A stretch of 60,604 bases of DNA from an uncultured Lachnospiraceae bacterium (GCA_900317585.1 ONHG01000014.1:1-60604), one strand, 5' to 3'. Shown: positions 50,272 to 60,167, numbered from the stretch's first letter. Numbers and translations: made by a program. Notes: generated from the sequence alone by a model not told the origin.

Positions 50272-52332
50272 ATGAGCATACATCTTTACAAACACAACGA
50301 AGATGCATATAGAGCAGTCGAAACCATGCTGGAGGAAAAGCAGATGGCAGCCGTCATCCATCCGACCGGCACGGGCAAGTCGATGATAGCTTTCAAGATC
50401 GTGGAGCAGCATCCACACAAACACTTTCTATGGCTATCGCCAAGTGAGTACATCTACAAGACACAGCTTGAGAACATAGACACACAGTTCTCAAACATAG
50501 AATACATGTCATACAGCAGGCTCATGAAGCATGAGGACAGCATAGACACCCTGCACCCTGACTATATCATACTCGATGAGTTCCACCGCTGTGGAGCCGC
50601 AGAGTGGGGCAAGAGTGTGAGAAAGCTTCTGGAAGCATATCCGAAGGCAAAGCGCCTGGGACTCTCAGCGACAAACATACGCTATCTGGACAACCAGCGC
50701 AATATGGCAGAGGAGCTCTTTGAGGGCAATATAGCCTCAGAGATGACACTCGGAGAAGCAATCGTGAGGGAAATACTTCCGGAGCCTAAATATGTGATAG
50801 CCATGTATTCATACAAGAAAGAGCTCGAACAACTGAAAAAACGAATCGAGGGCTTATCAAACCCGGGACTTGTATCGGAAAACGAAAAGCTTCTAGAGCA
50901 GCTAAAGCGTGCACTCGAGCAGGCAGACGGCCTCACAGAGGTCTTTGCCAGACAGATGACAAAGCCGGATGGCAAATACATAGTATTCTGCTCGGGCAGA
51001 GAGCACATGGATGAGATGAAGGAGCAGGCTGCCGACTGGTTTAGCAAGGTGGACAAAAAGCCACACATATACACAGCGTACTACAACGATGCATCAACCA
51101 GCAAAGCCTTTGCAGAATTCAAAAAGGACACAGGAAGCCACTTAAAGCTCCTCTACTGCATAGACATGCTGAACGAGGGCATACATGTGGACGATGTGGA
51201 CGGAGTAATACTGCTTCGCCCTACGGTGTCACCAATCATCTATCTGCAGCAGATAGGCAGAGCCCTGTCAGCAGGAAGCAAAAACCAGCCGGTCATCTTT
51301 GACCTGGTCAACAACTTCGATAGTCTATACTGCATAGACTGCCTGAAAAACGAAATGCAGGAAGCATTTTTACTGTATCCTGACACTCACTCGCCAAGAG
51401 AGCACTTTGACGACAGATTCCGCATCATAGACGAGACCAAGGACAGCAGAGAGATATTTATGCGCCTGCAGGAAAATCTGGGGAGTGCATGGGACACATA
51501 CTATGAGGCAGCAAAGCAGTGGTATAAGGAAAATGGAAATCTCAAGATACCAAAGAGCTATGTCACTGAGTCAGGACTCACACTGGGAGCATGGATAAAC
51601 ACCCAGAGGCGTGTGAAGTCAGGCAATATATCCGGAAATCTCACATGGGAAAAGATACAAAAGCTAAACGACATAGGCATGATATGGGATGTCACGGACT
51701 CAAGCTGGCAGGAGGTACTGGAGGAACTTAAAAGCTACCGCAATACCTACGGCAATCTGGACATCAAGGCCAAATACGTATCGCCTACAGGCTTTAGGCT
51801 AGGCTCATGGATCAACAACATGCGCTTCAAGGTAAAAAAATATGGCATAGAGCAGGCTCTTACCGATGAGCAGAGAAAAGAACTCGAGGAGCTTGGCATG
51901 ATATGGGACCACAACAAGCAGAAGTGGGAAGAGTACTTCAGTGCAGCCAAAGCCTACTACAAGGAGCATGGAAATCTCGAAGTACCTGCAAAATACGTCA
52001 CAGCAGACGGCATACCGCTTGGACGGTGGCTGTCAAACCAGACCAATAGCCACTCAATGACAGACGAGCAGCTACAGCGCCTGCAGAGCATAGGCTACAG
52101 GTTAGAAAGCAAGACCGCTATACAGTGGAACAGAAAGTTTGAGCTTGCGAAAACATATTACGAGAAAAACGGCAATCTGGACGTACCGGTATCATACTCC
52201 ATAGACGGAGTGAAGCTGGGGCGCTGGATATCAAATATCAGATGTAAAAGAAAAAACCAGAAGGCCAGCGGCATGGTGCTCGACACAGAGCGCATAGCAA
52301 GGCTCGACAGTATAGGAATGAACTGGAAATAG
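50272..52332 (+). CDS. SF2 helicase with four helicase-associated (HA) repeats
   Basis: A 686-residue protein. The SF2 helicase core (about 1-400) has Walker A HPTGTGKS, motif II DEFH, motif III GLSATN and motif VI QQIGRALS. It is followed by four approximately 68-residue HA repeats (from about 405, 480, 555 and 620), each with W..xYxxxxGNLxxPxxY and LGxWxxNxR, a module thought to bind nucleic acid. The target is unknown. Such genes are seen at the head of polysaccharide loci or in mobile regions of related bacteria (recollection, not checked). GGAGG precedes ATG 50272. The priming transferase gene starts 33 nt downstream, so they may share a transcript. Confidence 0.82.
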   Translation: MSIHLYKHNEDAYRAVETMLEEKQMAAVIHPTGTGKSMIAFKIVEQHPHKHFLWLSPSEYIYKTQLENIDTQFSNIEYMSYSRLMKHEDSIDTLHPDYIILDEFHRCGAAEWGKSVRKLLEAYPKAKRLGLSATNIRYLDNQRNMAEELFEGNIASEMTLGEAIVREILPEPKYVIAMYSYKKELEQLKKRIEGLSNPGLVSENEKLLEQLKRALEQADGLTEVFARQMTKPDGKYIVFCSGREHMDEMKEQAADWFSKVDKKPHIYTAYYNDASTSKAFAEFKKDTGSHLKLLYCIDMLNEGIHVDDVDGVILLRPTVSPIIYLQQIGRALSAGSKNQPVIFDLVNNFDSLYCIDCLKNEMQEAFLLYPDTHSPREHFDDRFRIIDETKDSREIFMRLQENLGSAWDTYYEAAKQWYKENGNLKIPKSYVTESGLTLGAWINTQRRVKSGNISGNLTWEKIQKLNDIGMIWDVTDSSWQEVLEELKSYRNTYGNLDIKAKYVSPTGFRLGSWINNMRFKVKKYGIEQALTDEQRKELEELGMIWDHNKQKWEEYFSAAKAYYKEHGNLEVPAKYVTADGIPLGRWLSNQTNSHSMTDEQLQRLQSIGYRLESKTAIQWNRKFELAKTYYEKNGNLDVPVSYSIDGVKLGRWISNIRCKRKNQKASGMVLDTERIARLDSIGMNWK

Positions 52333-52365
52333 GGTAATCAAAAAATACAGGGAGACACAGAAAAA

Positions 52366-53814
52366 ATGTACAGAAAGAAAGGAAGAGGCTGGACAAAGCA
52401 TATAGACTTTATGCTCATGGATGTCCTGTGTATGCAGATAGCATTCATAGTCTCATACATATGGCGCTTTGGACTTGGCAATCCATACATAGATAAAGAC
52501 TACAGGATACTGGCAGTGGCATTTCTACTCATAGATTTCTTCGTGGAAATAGTATTCGATGCCTTCAAAAACGTGTTGAAGCGTGGCTATCTGGATGAAT
52601 TTCTAGTTACATGTAAGCATGTTGCACTTGTGGAAATATTAACGACCTTCTTCCTGTTTACCACACAGATGGGTGAGATATATTCGCGGGCGTCATATTA
52701 CATCATGATTCCGGTCTATGTGCTAATAGCGTATATAGGCAGGGTAGTACTAAAGAAAATTATCAAAAAAATAAGCTTTGCCACATCCAAAAAATCACTC
52801 TTAGTCGTAGCTCCGGAAAAGTTCCTTCGGGAGACACTTCACGGACTAAAGGAAAAGAGCTTTGGATATACACAGATTGTGGCAGCGGCAACAGATGCCG
52901 ACATGAAGGGCAAAACAATATGCGAGATACCAATCGTTACAAACCATGACGGGATAGTGGACTACGCCTGTGAGGAATGGGTGGATGAGGTGCTTATCCC
53001 ACCGTGTGCGGAGAGCGAATATCCCTACGAAATGGCAGACATATTCCTTGAGATGGGCATAGCTGTTCACAGAGGCATCACTAAAAACAAGGCTATGTCA
53101 GGCAATTTCAATCAGATAGAAAAAATAGGTGACTACACAGTCATCACAGCAAGTATGAACTATGCGAGCACATCACAGCTTGTTGCAAAAAGAGCAATGG
53201 ATATACTTGGTGGACTGGTTGGCTGTCTTATAACAATGCTTGTAACCATATTTGTTGCTCCGGCAATCTATATCGCATCGCCGGGACCGATTTTCTTCTC
53301 ACAGGAGCGAATCGGCAGAAACGGAAGAAAGTTTAAGATGTACAAATTCAGAAGCATGTACATGGATGCCGAGGAGCGAAAGAAGGAGCTCATGGCACAA
53401 AACAAGGTGAGCGACGGAATGATGTTTAAGATGGACTTCGACCCGCGAATCATAGGCAACAAGATACTACCGGATGGAACAAAGAAAACCGGCATAGGAC
53501 AGTTTATCAGGAAGACATCAATAGATGAGCTGCCGCAGTTTTGGAATATCCTCAAAGGTGACATGAGTCTGGTAGGAACACGACCACCAACACTCGATGA
53601 GTGGGAGAAATATGAACCTCACCATAGAGCCAGAATGTCATTCAGACCGGGACTGACCGGGCTGTGGCAGGTGAGTGGCAGGAGTAATATCACGTACTTT
53701 GAGGAAGTGGTGAAGCTGGATACTCAGTATATAGGTGAGTGGAGCCTGAGAAATGATTTTAAGATTATTTTTCAGACAATTAAAAGTGTGTTTATGAATG
53801 ATGGAGCAATGTAG
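52366..53814 (+). CDS. Polyprenyl-phosphate sugar-1-phosphate transferase (WbaP/WcaJ type)
   Basis: A 482-residue membrane enzyme that starts exopolysaccharide repeat-unit assembly by moving a sugar phosphate onto undecaprenyl phosphate. Four N-terminal helices (about 12-130), a nucleotide-binding-like middle domain (140-250), a re-entrant hydrophobic helix (about 276-303) and the catalytic C-terminal domain: QERIGRNGRKFKMYKFRSM, KTSIDELPQFWNILKGDMSLVGTRPP, PGLTGLWQVSGRS. The sugar is undetermined. It heads the exopolysaccharide genes. Base composition still resembles the chromosome, unlike the following genes. Confidence 0.93.
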   Translation: MYRKKGRGWTKHIDFMLMDVLCMQIAFIVSYIWRFGLGNPYIDKDYRILAVAFLLIDFFVEIVFDAFKNVLKRGYLDEFLVTCKHVALVEILTTFFLFTTQMGEIYSRASYYIMIPVYVLIAYIGRVVLKKIIKKISFATSKKSLLVVAPEKFLRETLHGLKEKSFGYTQIVAAATDADMKGKTICEIPIVTNHDGIVDYACEEWVDEVLIPPCAESEYPYEMADIFLEMGIAVHRGITKNKAMSGNFNQIEKIGDYTVITASMNYASTSQLVAKRAMDILGGLVGCLITMLVTIFVAPAIYIASPGPIFFSQERIGRNGRKFKMYKFRSMYMDAEERKKELMAQNKVSDGMMFKMDFDPRIIGNKILPDGTKKTGIGQFIRKTSIDELPQFWNILKGDMSLVGTRPPTLDEWEKYEPHHRARMSFRPGLTGLWQVSGRSNITYFEEVVKLDTQYIGEWSLRNDFKIIFQTIKSVFMNDGAM

Positions 53815-53905
53815 ATACACATGTATATATAAAAGTATATTGAATTATATCAAGTATGAAAATATGACCGTATTTTTAATGAATGGAGAGGAAGTAAAGA
53901 TTTAG

Positions 53906-54694
53906 ATGTCAGTTGTGTTGTCGATATGCATAGTTGTATATGAAAATTATGAAGAAGCTAAAAAAGCTATAAATTCTATGGAAAAATGTACTTCTCATGA
54001 CTTGAAAAAAAAAATATATGTTGTTGATAATGGCGCAAATGTGTCTGAAAAAACATTGGTTGAGGATTTTAAGATGTATATAAGAAATATACGTGATGCT
54101 GAGTATATTGATGCTGGCGAAAATCTTGGTTTCGGAAAGGGACATAATAAGATTTTAAATTGTATTGATAGTGAATATCATGCGATTGTTAATCCAGATA
54201 TCCTTTTCTGTGAGGATGCATTTAGTAAGATAGTTAATTGGATGAATCAACATAATGAGATTGGAATGACCATTCCATTAATTACAGATGAAAATGGCAA
54301 TAGACAAGACGTATATAGAAAAGAGCTTACTTTATTTGATATGTTTAACAGAATGTTTCTTAAAGGATTATTTAAGCGTAGATTTAATGAACATATTATG
54401 AGAAATATGGATTATACAAGACCATTTCAAGTTCCATTTGGACAGGGGAGTTTTTTAGTAATAAGAACAAAATTATTTAAGAACTTAGGTGGATTTGATG
54501 ATAATTTTTTTATGTATGTAGAAGACGCAGATTTATGTAAACGTGTGAATCAGGTTTCAAAATTGATGTATTATCCAAAAGCAAAGGTAATTCATAGATG
54601 GGAAAGAGGGTCACATTCAAATAAAACACTTTTTAAATATCATGTTGAAAGTACAAAATACTATTTTAAAAAGTGGGGATGGAAAATAGTTTGA
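53906..54694 (+). CDS. Glycosyltransferase family 2 (rhamnosyltransferase-like)
   Basis: A 262-residue GT-A enzyme: a nucleotide-binding start SICIVVYENYEEAKKAI, VVDNGAN, the ENLGFGKGHN motif, VNPDI in place of DXD, and FGQGSFLVIRTKLFKNLGGFDDNFFMYVEDADLCKRV, the acceptor and catalytic-base region of WbbL-like rhamnosyltransferases. It should add a sugar to the lipid-linked repeat unit on the cytoplasmic face. The gene is markedly AT-rich compared with the window's core genes, a sign of transfer. Confidence 0.88.
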   Translation: MSVVLSICIVVYENYEEAKKAINSMEKCTSHDLKKKIYVVDNGANVSEKTLVEDFKMYIRNIRDAEYIDAGENLGFGKGHNKILNCIDSEYHAIVNPDILFCEDAFSKIVNWMNQHNEIGMTIPLITDENGNRQDVYRKELTLFDMFNRMFLKGLFKRRFNEHIMRNMDYTRPFQVPFGQGSFLVIRTKLFKNLGGFDDNFFMYVEDADLCKRVNQVSKLMYYPKAKVIHRWERGSHSNKTLFKYHVESTKYYFKKWGWKIV

Positions 54695-54707
54695 TCGGGA
54701 GAAAATA

Positions 54708-55850
54708 ATGATAAAAAATGTAATTACAATAAATGATTTTAATTATTCTCAAGGTGGGGCATCTAAAGTAGCCATAGATACTGCAAATATGTTAGCTGAA
54801 TGTGGTATTAATAGTATTTTTATATCGGCTGTATCAGATGATAGTAAAAGCACATTGAGTAATAAAATAATTCAATATAGATTTAATGGTATAGAATTTC
54901 TGAAATATAAGAATAAGATTAAAGGAATGCTTGATGGTTTAAGATTTAGAAAATTTACAAAGTTTGTTGAAAATGTGATTGAAAAGTATAATCCGGAGGA
55001 AACTATTATTCATGTACATGGATGGACTAAGGCTTGTTCTTCAGATTTTTTTACAATACTTAAAAAAAATAAATATAAAACATTCCTTACTTTACATGAG
55101 TATTTTTCGTTTTGTTGTACTGGTGCATATTTCAATTATAAAAAAAATGTTGCATGTAATAAAAAAGGATGCAGTATTGATTGTTTATTAAGTAATTGTG
55201 ATTCACGTAATTATATATTTAAGATATATAGATATATACGTGAGTTACAATATAGAAGGGACATAGATTTTAATTATATTAATACTATATTTATCAGTAA
55301 GTTTGAAAAACATATAGTTGAGAAACAATTTAATGTACATAATTCATTTATTATTGAAAATCCGATTATGCCATTAAAAAAATCTAATAATCAAAAAGAT
55401 TATGATTTTATATATGTTGGACGAACATCAAAAGAAAAGGGAATAGACATTTTTATTAAGATGGCAGAACGACTAACTGACAAAAAATTTTTGATCGTAG
55501 GTAATTATGAATCAAAATTAAATAATGTATTTATAACTGGATGGGTATCAGAGAAAGAGGTTGATAATTATTTGAATAGATCAAGGATACTAGTATTTCC
55601 GTCGTTATGGCCAGAAACTTTTGGGCTAAATGTAGTGAGAGCTTTAAATGCTGGAATTCCATGTCTAGTTTCATCAAATACAGCAGCAGAGGACTATGTA
55701 ATTGAAGGAGAGAATGGATTTATTTTTGAACAGGGAGATATTATAGATTTAATAAATAAAGCTTCATTAACTTATAATTTAACTCCGTTTGGAAAAACTT
55801 TAGATGATAATTATATTCAGAAGATAATTGGAGCATTTAATGAAAATTAG
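54708..55850 (+). CDS. Glycosyltransferase family 4
   Basis: A 380-residue GT-B enzyme. The N-terminal Rossmann domain has a Gly-Gly motif (YSQGGASKVAID). A Cys-rich insertion (about residues 137-165) is characteristic of some wall-polysaccharide transferases. The C-terminal donor domain has FIYVGRTSKEKGIDIFI and FPSLWPETFGLNVVRALNAGIPCLVS, the family E-x7-E region in variant form. It probably extends the repeat unit. GGGAGAAA precedes ATG 54708. It overlaps the polymerase gene by 11 nt. Very AT-rich. Confidence 0.9.
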   Translation: MIKNVITINDFNYSQGGASKVAIDTANMLAECGINSIFISAVSDDSKSTLSNKIIQYRFNGIEFLKYKNKIKGMLDGLRFRKFTKFVENVIEKYNPEETIIHVHGWTKACSSDFFTILKKNKYKTFLTLHEYFSFCCTGAYFNYKKNVACNKKGCSIDCLLSNCDSRNYIFKIYRYIRELQYRRDIDFNYINTIFISKFEKHIVEKQFNVHNSFIIENPIMPLKKSNNQKDYDFIYVGRTSKEKGIDIFIKMAERLTDKKFLIVGNYESKLNNVFITGWVSEKEVDNYLNRSRILVFPSLWPETFGLNVVRALNAGIPCLVSSNTAAEDYVIEGENGFIFEQGDIIDLINKASLTYNLTPFGKTLDDNYIQKIIGAFNEN

Positions 55851-57105
55851 AATTAAAAAAAATGATATATCTTTAATAATTGCTTTTATGACAATTTTAT
55901 TTTGGGATTTAATAGAACAAAACTTTCCGAATTTCCAGTTTGTTATTTTAGGATTATTATTGATATACAATATAGGAAGAATAAAAAAATATATAAATGG
56001 AAGATTTGTTTTAATTTTTACAATCATATTTTTACATGGAACAATAAATTGTATTTTAGGAAACAATAGATTTACAACATTTATAATACAATTAGGATCT
56101 ATTATTGTAAGTTATTTGGCATTTTCTTGTGCAATTGATAAGTGTAAATACAGAAAGATATTTGGATATTATTGGAAAACGGCATTTATTATGTCAATTT
56201 TTGGATGTCTTGAGATTTTCTTTTCGATGATTAATGCATCAATAGCTACTAGAATTCCTTTGCTATTTATTAATACAACATTTACAAGTAAGGTTGTTGG
56301 TGTTTTTCCAAGAATAGCGGCTCTTTGTAATGAACCGTCATTTTTAGGATACTTCCTAGCACCAGCAGTATTTTTAATTGTTTATAGTTTTATAAACAAG
56401 AAATCTGAGTATATCACTTTCAATGAAAAAAAACGTTTTATTCAAGCTATATGCATTTTAACAGTATATTTAATGACATTTTCAACAGTTTCATATATGG
56501 GGCTTATATTTATGTTTATTATTATATGGCTAGATAAAGGTATATCATGGCAAAAAATTATTATTCCTATTTTAGCTGTTTTTTGTGTTTTGTTTTTATA
56601 TATTAAGGTTCCTGATTTTAAAATGAGAGTTGATGATACATACAATATTTTTTTCCAAGACAATTCTGATACTGGAAGTATAAATTTGAGTTCATATACG
56701 TATTATGCAAATTTTAATGTTGTTGATAAATCAATTAGATATACATATGGTTTAGGTACTGGTTTGGGCTCATATAGATATCTTTTTGATATGTATAATA
56801 TTGGCGCATGGGGAAATTCAGGGTTGAATCTTAATCGAGAAGACGGTAATTCTATGATGTTTAGGGTTGGCGCAGAGCTTGGAATATTTGGAATTCTAGG
56901 GATATGCGTTTTCCTGTTAAAATATCTTCCGAGGGATAAAGAGAAAAAGGTTTTTGCTTATGCATTATTATCATTATTTTTTATGATTATAATGCGAATG
57001 GGCAATTATACACATGGTGGTATATGGTTATACATTGTTTTATATATAAAATTATTTAGGGAATGTAATAATAGAAAATTAGCAGAAAATAGGAAAAGTG
57101 GATAA
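55840..57105 (+). CDS. O-antigen/exopolysaccharide polymerase-like membrane protein (Wzy)
   Basis: A 421-residue protein with about 10-11 hydrophobic helices and a larger periplasm-side loop (about residues 260-330) containing GTGLGSYRYLFD and a conserved NEPSF motif (PRIAALCNEPSFLGYFLAPA), as in Wzy/ligase-superfamily polymerases. It likely polymerises lipid-linked repeat units outside the membrane. ATG 55840 follows TTGGAG. The in-frame TTG at 55828 lies in the ribosome site. The overlap with the GT4 gene indicates coupling. Confidence 0.82.
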   Translation: MKIRIKKNDISLIIAFMTILFWDLIEQNFPNFQFVILGLLLIYNIGRIKKYINGRFVLIFTIIFLHGTINCILGNNRFTTFIIQLGSIIVSYLAFSCAIDKCKYRKIFGYYWKTAFIMSIFGCLEIFFSMINASIATRIPLLFINTTFTSKVVGVFPRIAALCNEPSFLGYFLAPAVFLIVYSFINKKSEYITFNEKKRFIQAICILTVYLMTFSTVSYMGLIFMFIIIWLDKGISWQKIIIPILAVFCVLFLYIKVPDFKMRVDDTYNIFFQDNSDTGSINLSSYTYYANFNVVDKSIRYTYGLGTGLGSYRYLFDMYNIGAWGNSGLNLNREDGNSMMFRVGAELGIFGILGICVFLLKYLPRDKEKKVFAYALLSLFFMIIMRMGNYTHGGIWLYIVLYIKLFRECNNRKLAENRKSG

Positions 57106-57187
57106 TAAAATCAGTAATTGCTTTATGAATTATTAGAGAGGATTTTGAATATAGATTTATATATCGTGCCAATGTTTTCTAAAAATA

Positions 57188-57195
57188 AAAAATAT
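57188..57195. repeat. IS66 target duplication, left
   Basis: AAAAATAT directly before the left inverted repeat; the identical 8 bp follow the right end (60168-60175). Eight bases is the normal IS66 duplication length. Confidence 0.95.
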
Positions 57196-57364
57196 GTAAG
57201 CGATGTATAATCGCACGGTTTGTCGCCACCGACTTTTCATGAGATAATCACTTCAGGAGTGAGGACATCTCTGGAACAGCTACATTTGTAGTTGGAGCCG
57301 TTTGCTCTAACTGTGATTGATTCCGGTTGAATTCACTCTGAATAACCTTTAGGAGTGAATTACT

Positions 57365-57748
57365 ATGAGTTCAAAAAGACTGCACTACTCTGATGAAAAG
57401 TGGCTGGACCTGATTAGCGAATGCCGGTCAAGCGGGCTCTCTGACAAGGACTGGTGCATGGAGCACCAAATCGGAATCAGTACTTTTTATTACCATGTCA
57501 AACGACTTCGCAATAAAGCATGCAGTATTCCACCAGCTGCTGTCGGTGCCGTGATTCCCTGTCAGAAGCAGGAAGTTGTGGAACTGAATTTCAATCCTGT
57601 ATCTGAATTACCAATGAATTGTAGTTCAGAGGAGATTACTGCAACTGCGATTAAAATCTCAATGCATGGAATTCAGATTGAAATCACCAATGCTGCGGCA
57701 GAGTCTACAATCGTTCAAACACTAACGGCTCTGCAAAAGTTATGTTAG
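57365..57748 (+). CDS. tnpA: IS66 accessory protein TnpA
   Basis: A 127-residue small protein of IS66 with an N-terminal helix-turn-helix (KWLDLISECRSSGLSDKDWCMEHQIGISTFYYHVKRLRN). It is required with TnpB for IS66 transposition by an unknown mechanism. It overlaps tnpB by seven bases. The ribosome site TTTAGGAGTG lies before ATG 57365. Confidence 0.92.
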   Translation: MSSKRLHYSDEKWLDLISECRSSGLSDKDWCMEHQIGISTFYYHVKRLRNKACSIPPAAVGAVIPCQKQEVVELNFNPVSELPMNCSSEEITATAIKISMHGIQIEITNAAAESTIVQTLTALQKLC

Positions 57749-58101
57749 GCGACCTGTCCGGTGTTTCCAAGATTTTTGTAATCACCGGCCGCACCGATAT
57801 GAGAAAGAGTTTTGATGGACTCATGGCTATCGTGCGGGACAGCTACGACCTCGACCCATACTCCAATGCCCTGTTTCTCTTTTGCGGAAGAGACTGCCGA
57901 AAAATCAAGGCTTTACACTTCGACAAGGATGGTTTTGTCCTGATGCAAAAAAGATTAGATGGAAGCGGTCGTTTCCAGTGGCCACGCAATGCCTCGGAAG
58001 CACGCCAGCTTACAAGGCAGGAATTCCGATGGCTCATGGAAGGTCTGTCAATCGATCAGCCCAAGGCAATCAAAGCTGGAAGCCGAAAAAAAGACTTCTG
58101 A
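57742..58101 (+). CDS. tnpB: IS66 accessory protein TnpB
   Basis: A 119-residue IS66 Orf2 protein. The family core is complete: ITGRTDMRKSFDGLMAIV, LFLFCGRDCRKIKALHFDKDGFVLMQKRLDGSGRFQWP, and LTRQEFRWLMEGLSID. It is accessory to the TnpC transposase. Translation is coupled to tnpA through the overlap. Confidence 0.95.
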   Translation: MLGDLSGVSKIFVITGRTDMRKSFDGLMAIVRDSYDLDPYSNALFLFCGRDCRKIKALHFDKDGFVLMQKRLDGSGRFQWPRNASEARQLTRQEFRWLMEGLSIDQPKAIKAGSRKKDF

Positions 58102-58240
58102 TGTTTGTACAAAACAGAGAAAAATAAAAACTTTTTTCTGGTCATAAAGCGACTCATACCAGGCTTATCAACAGCATTTTTTCTATTTTCGTTCCACCTG
58201 TGGAATACGAAACGGATTCCTCCCGTTTTCTTATTCCACG

Positions 58241-58306
58241 GTGGATATCTAACCTGAAAATCCGGAATTATCCATTGAATTACAGGTTCTCAGGTTAGAT
58301 ATCCAC
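58241..58306. repeat. 17-bp perfect inverted repeat inside IS66
   Basis: GTGGATATCTAACCTGA (58241-58257) pairs exactly with 58290-58306. Next to it, TGGAATACGAAACGG and CCGTTTTCTTATTCCA (about 58201-58238) form a second hairpin. Both lie in the 305-bp gap between tnpB and tnpC, which otherwise holds no gene. It may be a terminator-like block that limits transposase expression, or a smaller element nested in the IS. Confidence 0.85.
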
Positions 58307-58406
58307 AGGATTTTATTGGTCAAAATGACCATGCATAAAATCAGCCGGTTTGCGAAAAACCTGATTTATTTTTATAATAACAGTAGAAATAAACAGGTGG
58401 TAAATC

Positions 58407-60125
58407 ATGTCAAACAGCAGCAACCGGCAAAGTGATATCAACACTTTTCTGACAATCATTGAACAACAGAATAATACGATTGCGCTCCTCACAAAAAACG
58501 GCGAGGACATGCAGAATACCATCCGGGATCTGCGCCAGACCATTGCAAATCTGGAAGAAACCATTGCCGAGTTAAACCGGAGATTCTTTGGTATTTCAAG
58601 CGAGCATTCCAAAAATATCTCTTTGCCAGCAGATGAGGAGTCTGATATGGCTGAAGATATATCAGAGGATGATGCAAAGGAGCCACCGGCCAAAACCCAA
58701 AAGAGTTCAAAACCTCGCAAGCCAAAGGCTTCCCGAGAAGAACTTTATGCTTCGCTTCCGGTCTGTGAAGTCAAATGTCCACTGCCGGATGATCAGAAGT
58801 TTTGTCCGGACTGTGGTACCCCGCTTGAACCTATGGGATACACATTTGTCAGGGAGGAATTAAGAGTAATCCCTGCAAAACTGTTCCGGGTCCGTTACCT
58901 TCAGCAGAAGATGCGCTGTCCCGGCTGTCATGAAGAAGATGAAACAACGATTGTTGCAGCACCTGCTCCAGCGTCTCTGTTTCCACACAGTCCGGCATCA
59001 CCATCCCTTGTAGCAATGATTATGTACCGGAAAGCGGGACTTTATCTTCCGTTTTATCGGCAGGAGATGGATTTTGGCATGAGTGGTGTTCCCATTCCCC
59101 GTGAAACACAGGCTCGCTGGTTTATCAAAGGAGCTCTTGAATATCTGGAGCCGATTTACAGCCGGCTGCATGAGGAACTCTTAAGAAGAGACCTTATTCA
59201 CGCAGACGAAGTTCCATGTCAGGTATTGCATGAGGATGGCCGAAAGGCAACTCAGAAATCCTACATGTGGATTTATCAAAGTGGAAGCGATGGGAAGCCT
59301 CCGGTGGCACTGTATGAATATCAGCCAGGCCGGGCAAGCGTCTATCCGATTGAATTCCTGAAAGGCTTTCATGGAATGATACAGTGCGATGGTTATGCAG
59401 CATACGGATGCATTGAAGATGTAATTCTTATCTGCTGTCTGGCTCATGCACGCCGTAAATTTTTTGATGCCGTTCCAAAAGGAAGGCAAAAAAGAATCCG
59501 GCTTCTGGATATCAACTCGGAGCAGGCACTGGATGAACCCATTTCTACAGAGGAAGATGAAAATCTGCTTCCTGCTGAAAAAGGAGTCGCCTTCTGCAAT
59601 CGTCTGTTCTTCAAGGAACGTTTGTATAAGGAGTTATCTCCGGAAGAAAGAAAAGCAAAACGTCTTGAAGAAGAAACACCAATCTGGGATGAATTCTGGT
59701 CCTGGATTGACACGCTGGATCCATCCGGAGGAAGCAAACTGGAGAAAGCGGTTAAGTATGCCTTGAATCATAAGGAATCGTTAATGAATTATCTTCTGGA
59801 TGGAAGATGTGAAATTTCAAACAATTCCGCTGAGCGAAAGGCAAAGGTTTACGCCACCGGGCGTAAAAACTTCCTGTTTCACGACTCTGTTGACGGTGCG
59901 AAAGCAACTGCAATCGTTATGAGTCTTGTCGAGACAGCAAAAGCAAACAACCTGAATGCTTACAAGTATCTGTACACCCTGCTTCTGTATATGCCGGACT
60001 ACAAAAATGAGCCCGCAGGCATAGAACAGCTGCTACCGTGGAGTACATTTGTACAGGATAAGTGTTCCGGAATCATAGATGATAGCCTGGAACTTCCAGA
60101 GAATCGTGGGAACCTGCCAATTTAG
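58407..60125 (+). CDS. tnpC: IS66 transposase TnpC
   Basis: A 572-residue DDE transposase. An N-terminal coiled coil (about 10-60: TFLTIIEQQNNTIALL onward), a zinc-binding region (CPDCGTPLEPMG and MRCPGCHEED), a helical domain and the catalytic core with D in IHADEVPCQVL, D in IQCDGYAAYG, and E in the NNSAERKAK motif. A short C-terminal domain follows. Length and motifs are complete. The ATG follows ACAGGTGGTAAATC. Confidence 0.95.
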   Translation: MSNSSNRQSDINTFLTIIEQQNNTIALLTKNGEDMQNTIRDLRQTIANLEETIAELNRRFFGISSEHSKNISLPADEESDMAEDISEDDAKEPPAKTQKSSKPRKPKASREELYASLPVCEVKCPLPDDQKFCPDCGTPLEPMGYTFVREELRVIPAKLFRVRYLQQKMRCPGCHEEDETTIVAAPAPASLFPHSPASPSLVAMIMYRKAGLYLPFYRQEMDFGMSGVPIPRETQARWFIKGALEYLEPIYSRLHEELLRRDLIHADEVPCQVLHEDGRKATQKSYMWIYQSGSDGKPPVALYEYQPGRASVYPIEFLKGFHGMIQCDGYAAYGCIEDVILICCLAHARRKFFDAVPKGRQKRIRLLDINSEQALDEPISTEEDENLLPAEKGVAFCNRLFFKERLYKELSPEERKAKRLEEETPIWDEFWSWIDTLDPSGGSKLEKAVKYALNHKESLMNYLLDGRCEISNNSAERKAKVYATGRKNFLFHDSVDGAKATAIVMSLVETAKANNLNAYKYLYTLLLYMPDYKNEPAGIEQLLPWSTFVQDKCSGIIDDSLELPENRGNLPI

Positions 60126-60167
60126 GGTTCCCTGGTTCGGATACCCGTGTGGTTATTCATCGCTTAC

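Larger units (their letters stand above)
57196..60167 (+). mobile_element. Complete IS66-family insertion sequence
   Basis: A 2972-bp element bounded by GTAAGCGATG-type inverted repeats (left 57196-57219; right 60144-60167, about 20 of 24 positions matching) and an exact 8-bp target duplication. It carries the three standard genes tnpA, tnpB and tnpC on the plus strand. All look intact, so it may be active. It splits the exopolysaccharide cluster between the Wzy-like gene and a further glycosyltransferase. Confidence 0.95.

Noticed and set aside
57145-57210. Short frame beginning with TTG that runs into the left end of IS66
   Set aside because: Removing the IS and one target copy gives a stop after about 18 codons, so there is no sign of a real interrupted gene there.
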